Origin: Physcomitrium patens
Lineage: Eukaryota; Streptophyta; Bryopsida; Funariales; Funariaceae
Assembly (NCBI RefSeq): GCF_000002425.4
Contig: NC_037262.1
Location: 5,191,816 to 5,255,815 of the forward strand
Direction of reading: 5' to 3'
DNA length: 64,000 bases
The translations under genes and the position numbers were made by a program. The notes beneath the pieces are model-generated. The model was not told the origin of the DNA, ran no database searches, and worked only from the letters and a program-made list of their open reading frames with translations. Positions 60,750 to 64,000 of this stretch are shown piece after piece; position 1 is the stretch's first letter; the number at the start of each line of letters is the position of its first letter.

Positions 60750-63700
60750 GTTGATCCTAATTAGAGAGCAATTGATCTACAATATATGAAAGATTGTAAG
60801 AGAGATGAAGAAGAGAAAGAAGATATCAATCATTGGAACCAAAAAAGGATGCAACTACAATAAGGAAAAAATTATGAGGAATTGGGACAAAGAAGGATTG
60901 AAGCAATGTATAATCTAAGTAAGATGAAAGTTTTGTGTTAAGAAGTAGAAGGACATGCTACTATGATTAATGAAAATAATGGTGGTTGTAGAAAGTTTGT
61001 TCAACTTATGAATCTTTGAAAAAATATAGGCAAAAGACATGAAAAGAAGCAATCTTATGTTTACAATAAGAAGAAGAAGCAAGAGTGCATAATAGAATAA
61101 GAAAAATTAGTGAACAAATTGAGAAACTTTTTTATGAACATCATAATAAAAGAGAAAGATTAGAAGGTTGTCATAACATCGGAAATATAGACATTCAATG
61201 CCCTTATTGCAAGGCATTCTATTTGATGGATGACCAAACTATGCCATTAATAAAATTAAGTCTATAATTTGGTACATGTTGTCTTTATAGAAAGGTTTTC
61301 ATACAAAGAATTTGGATGGCATGATGAAATGAGATATAGAGATATAAATGTTAATAAAAATAGAGATTAAAATATGCAGATTGCAAGTATTACTTAAATG
61401 TATCTTTATGCATGACAATTGTTTTTACAATATAATGAATACTTTATTGTCTTACAAGCTAAAATGTTGCTACAAGAATTTATTGTCGATGCTTAGGCAA
61501 CAACAAAGTAGAATTAATTAAAATATTTGAATACAAATAAAGATTGATTACATGTAGATATATATCAAGGATTGGTAGCTATTTTTGGAGATGCACAAAA
61601 CCAAGAAGTTGATGTGTAAAATCTAAAGTAGAAGATAATTCTTTCATCATTTCATATTAAAAGTACAAGAAACCTATTTGAGATTTTTCAAGATTTTATA
61701 ACCATTTTTGGTATAATAACTGCAAATTTATGGTGGTCAAAGTTCTCAAGTGTATTTTTTTTAAGATAAAGGCTTAAAGATTGTTTGGACTTGGTAGCAA
61801 GATTATTTGTACTCAAACATTGTACATTAATTGAAGATGTTTATAATCATCATATTTTAGGACATACACTTATAAAAGTATATACTATTGATTTTGAAGA
61901 GCAATATTTTTTTTACATGGACTTTTTACTCTTTTCAATATAAAAAAAAACAAAGTAAAAAATTTGACCAATATTGATTGGATTATTTATGCAAAGTTCT
62001 TCCTTAAAAAAGAAGATTCATTGTTATTTAAAAGAATTAGTACTTGCATGGTTTATAGTCTATATGGACCTCAAAATATGCATGCTTTATGCATAAAGGA
62101 TAGAATATGCCAAAGTAAATATCTAAAAAAATATTAAGAAGTAACATCAATAGATAAAGATAGCTATCTTCAATATTATAGAAAGAGTGATGGAAGAACT
62201 TTCAACATTAGAAATTATGTTCTACATAATTAAAATATTATTATATATAATACTATTTTTGATAAAAAATAAAATTATTATATTAAAATTGAAGTTTGAA
62301 TTTCAATTTGTATTGTAATTTTTTTAAGCACATCTATTAAAAGTTTGATTATATAATAATACAAATTAGAAATGAAAAAGACGAGGTCAAGCAATATATT
62401 AGTAGGATATATTGAAGCTCCAAAGATAACATGGTCTTTATTTGGAATAAAAATGTATGAAAAAATTTCAAATGTAGTTAATTAGCATTGTATCTTCTTG
62501 AGATGCATCAAATAATTTTCAATCCAAATAATTATACAACAAAAGTCTAAGCTTGGCAAAATACAACTTTGTTGCTATTTTTTGAAATGTGTGAATCTAT
62601 AGAGATTGCTTAGCAATACAATTATCAAGAGTTTGTACAACATTTCATATTGAACAAGACATCAAAAAAATAGACAATAAGACAATATAGATTTGTAATT
62701 AGAAGGTTAAATTTTGAAGATTAAGATTCTATTGCAAAAGAAAGATTCTATCTTTGGCTTTTTCTAATGGTAGTATGCATACTATGTTCATTTGAAGATT
62801 TATATAGTATAAATAGAGTGTTGCAACTAATTTTTAAGAATATATGCTTAGAAATGAGATTTTTAGAGAATGATAAATAGTAGAATCAATGTTTGGAAGA
62901 AAATTCCATAATAAAAATAAGGAAGCAATTATAAACATTGCTTGTTATTATTTTTCTTCAATGTTTACTTACACATCCAAAAGAGCTATAAAATAAGTTT
63001 AAAGAAAGTTTTTATGATGATGTATATTATCAATTGATTCAAAATTATGGAATTGAGATGCCAAAAGAAAGATATATATTAGATTATAGATTCTTTCTTC
63101 TTGATGAAATTCTTCAAGAATCAAGCAAAACAATAGCAAATTTTTCATTGATGGGGTTGTCAAAAAGAAATTAGAATGAAAAAACTACAAATCAATTGTT
63201 TATGGAGCATATAGCATAACATTGTGATGAACTAAAACAAATAGTAGAAGAATAAGTGCCAAAATTGAATAATGAACAATGTACCTTATATTTGGATATC
63301 TTTGTTTTAGTGGATAACAATCTTGAAAAGTTGTTGTTTTTAGAAAAACCAATAGGAAAAGGAAAAATATTTGTCTACAATATAGAAGCAATGAAGTTCC
63401 AAAGTGATGGAAAAATTATTTTGTGTGTTGCTTTCTCTAAAATTGCAACACAATTTTTATGTGGTGGATAGATTGCACAGTCTATGTTTAAAATTTTGCT
63501 CTATCTTAATAAAGAATTGTTTTGCAATATTACAAAGAATACACCATATGTAGATGTGTCAAAAAAGATAATTCTTATCATTTGAAATGTAATACCAATA
63601 CAACATCACTTTTGAGAGTTGTTTTACAATACAATATTTTTGTGTAATTTATTTAATAATACTTTCTATTTACAGATTAAAAATGAATTAACAATTATAG

Positions 63701-64000
63701 ATCCATTGAAAAGTATGGTGATTCTTCCAAAACGTATGAAAGTAGATCTAATATTAAATGATTTAATTCAAGTTGTGTATGTAGGATTAGATAAAGATGA
63801 GACACTTGGAGATGAAAATTTCATTAACATGTCTATTTTATCCACACAAAATTATGATGTTGATGATCTAAATAAGAGAGGAATGGAGAGATTTTGTAGA
63901 ATTTCATGTATTTACTTTAGTGCAAATATAGCAATTATGGAAGATGGTGCCATTGCTATACTTAAACTATTCAAATACTTGCAAAACATTGCTCTATATG
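60750..64000 (+). mobile_element. Helitron RepHel remnant, running past the window end
   Basis: Plus-strand pieces appear in Helitron order. An N-terminal zinc-binding block near 61180-61240 reads NIDIQCPYCKAFYLMDD. The replication initiator (Rep) part runs about 61760-62430: DLVARLFVLKHCTLIEDVY, then a decayed HUH site near 61900 (FFYMDF where an HxH is expected), then YGPQNMHALC and YYRKSDGRTFNIRNYVLHN. A PIF1-type helicase starts near 63240, with a Walker A loop decayed to GKGKIFVYN, then GKIILCVAFSKIATQFLCGG, and a broken Walker B near 63570-63600. Stops and frameshifts abound and neither terminus is in the window. It cannot be autonomous as it stands. Confidence 0.8.

Overview
The window looks like nuclear DNA of a land plant. 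My best guess is a bryophyte, perhaps a moss, but that is inference from gene families and architecture: plant-type protein families, GT-AG introns of about 80-600 bp, gene islands of moderate GC, and very AT-rich, decayed transposon deserts between them. No prokaryotic or organellar gene organisation is visible.

Gene island 1 (about 1-9.5 kb): the 3' end of an IDM1-type PHD-finger/GNAT histone acetyltransferase gene (+), an intronless mitochondrial succinyl-CoA ligase alpha-subunit gene (+), and a six-exon short-chain dehydrogenase gene (-) convergent with it. Gene island 2 (about 18.3-33.1 kb): a 24-exon importin-13-like nuclear transport receptor gene of 1013 codons and a seven-exon hyccin (FAM126) gene, in tandem on the + strand. 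For all five genes the exons were placed by splice sites, reading phase and family resemblance. Phases close at every junction; the hyccin exon 6/7 join is the least certain.

Between and beyond the islands lie mobile elements. They are: a LINE (10.3-14.4 kb, -) with a 4 x 64 bp palindromic tandem repeat inside it; a second LINE (35.2-39.1 kb, -) that seems interrupted; a structurally complete but dead Ty3/gypsy chromovirus (39.47-46.52 kb, -) with two 503 bp LTRs, ATTGA target-site duplications, an initiator-Met-like primer-binding site, RT-RNase H-integrase-chromodomain order, and a nested segment carrying degenerate TTTAGGG-type repeats; an AT desert (46.5-52.2 kb) with a 232 bp tandem duplication; a Pack-MULE-like island (52.18-53.83 kb) with long terminal inverted repeats around a spliceable two-exon gene fragment; another AT desert with a 38 bp near-perfect hairpin and a decayed YAK1-like kinase fragment; and a decayed Helitron Rep-helicase (60.75 kb to the window end, +).

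The intact genes are housekeeping or regulatory and show no operon-like relationship: chromatin acetylation, TCA cycle, an oxidoreductase, nuclear import, and a PI4-kinase scaffold. The strongest candidates for something undescribed are the inverted-repeat island at 52.2-53.8 kb and the two structured repeats (13.46-13.71 kb and 55.97-56.08 kb).
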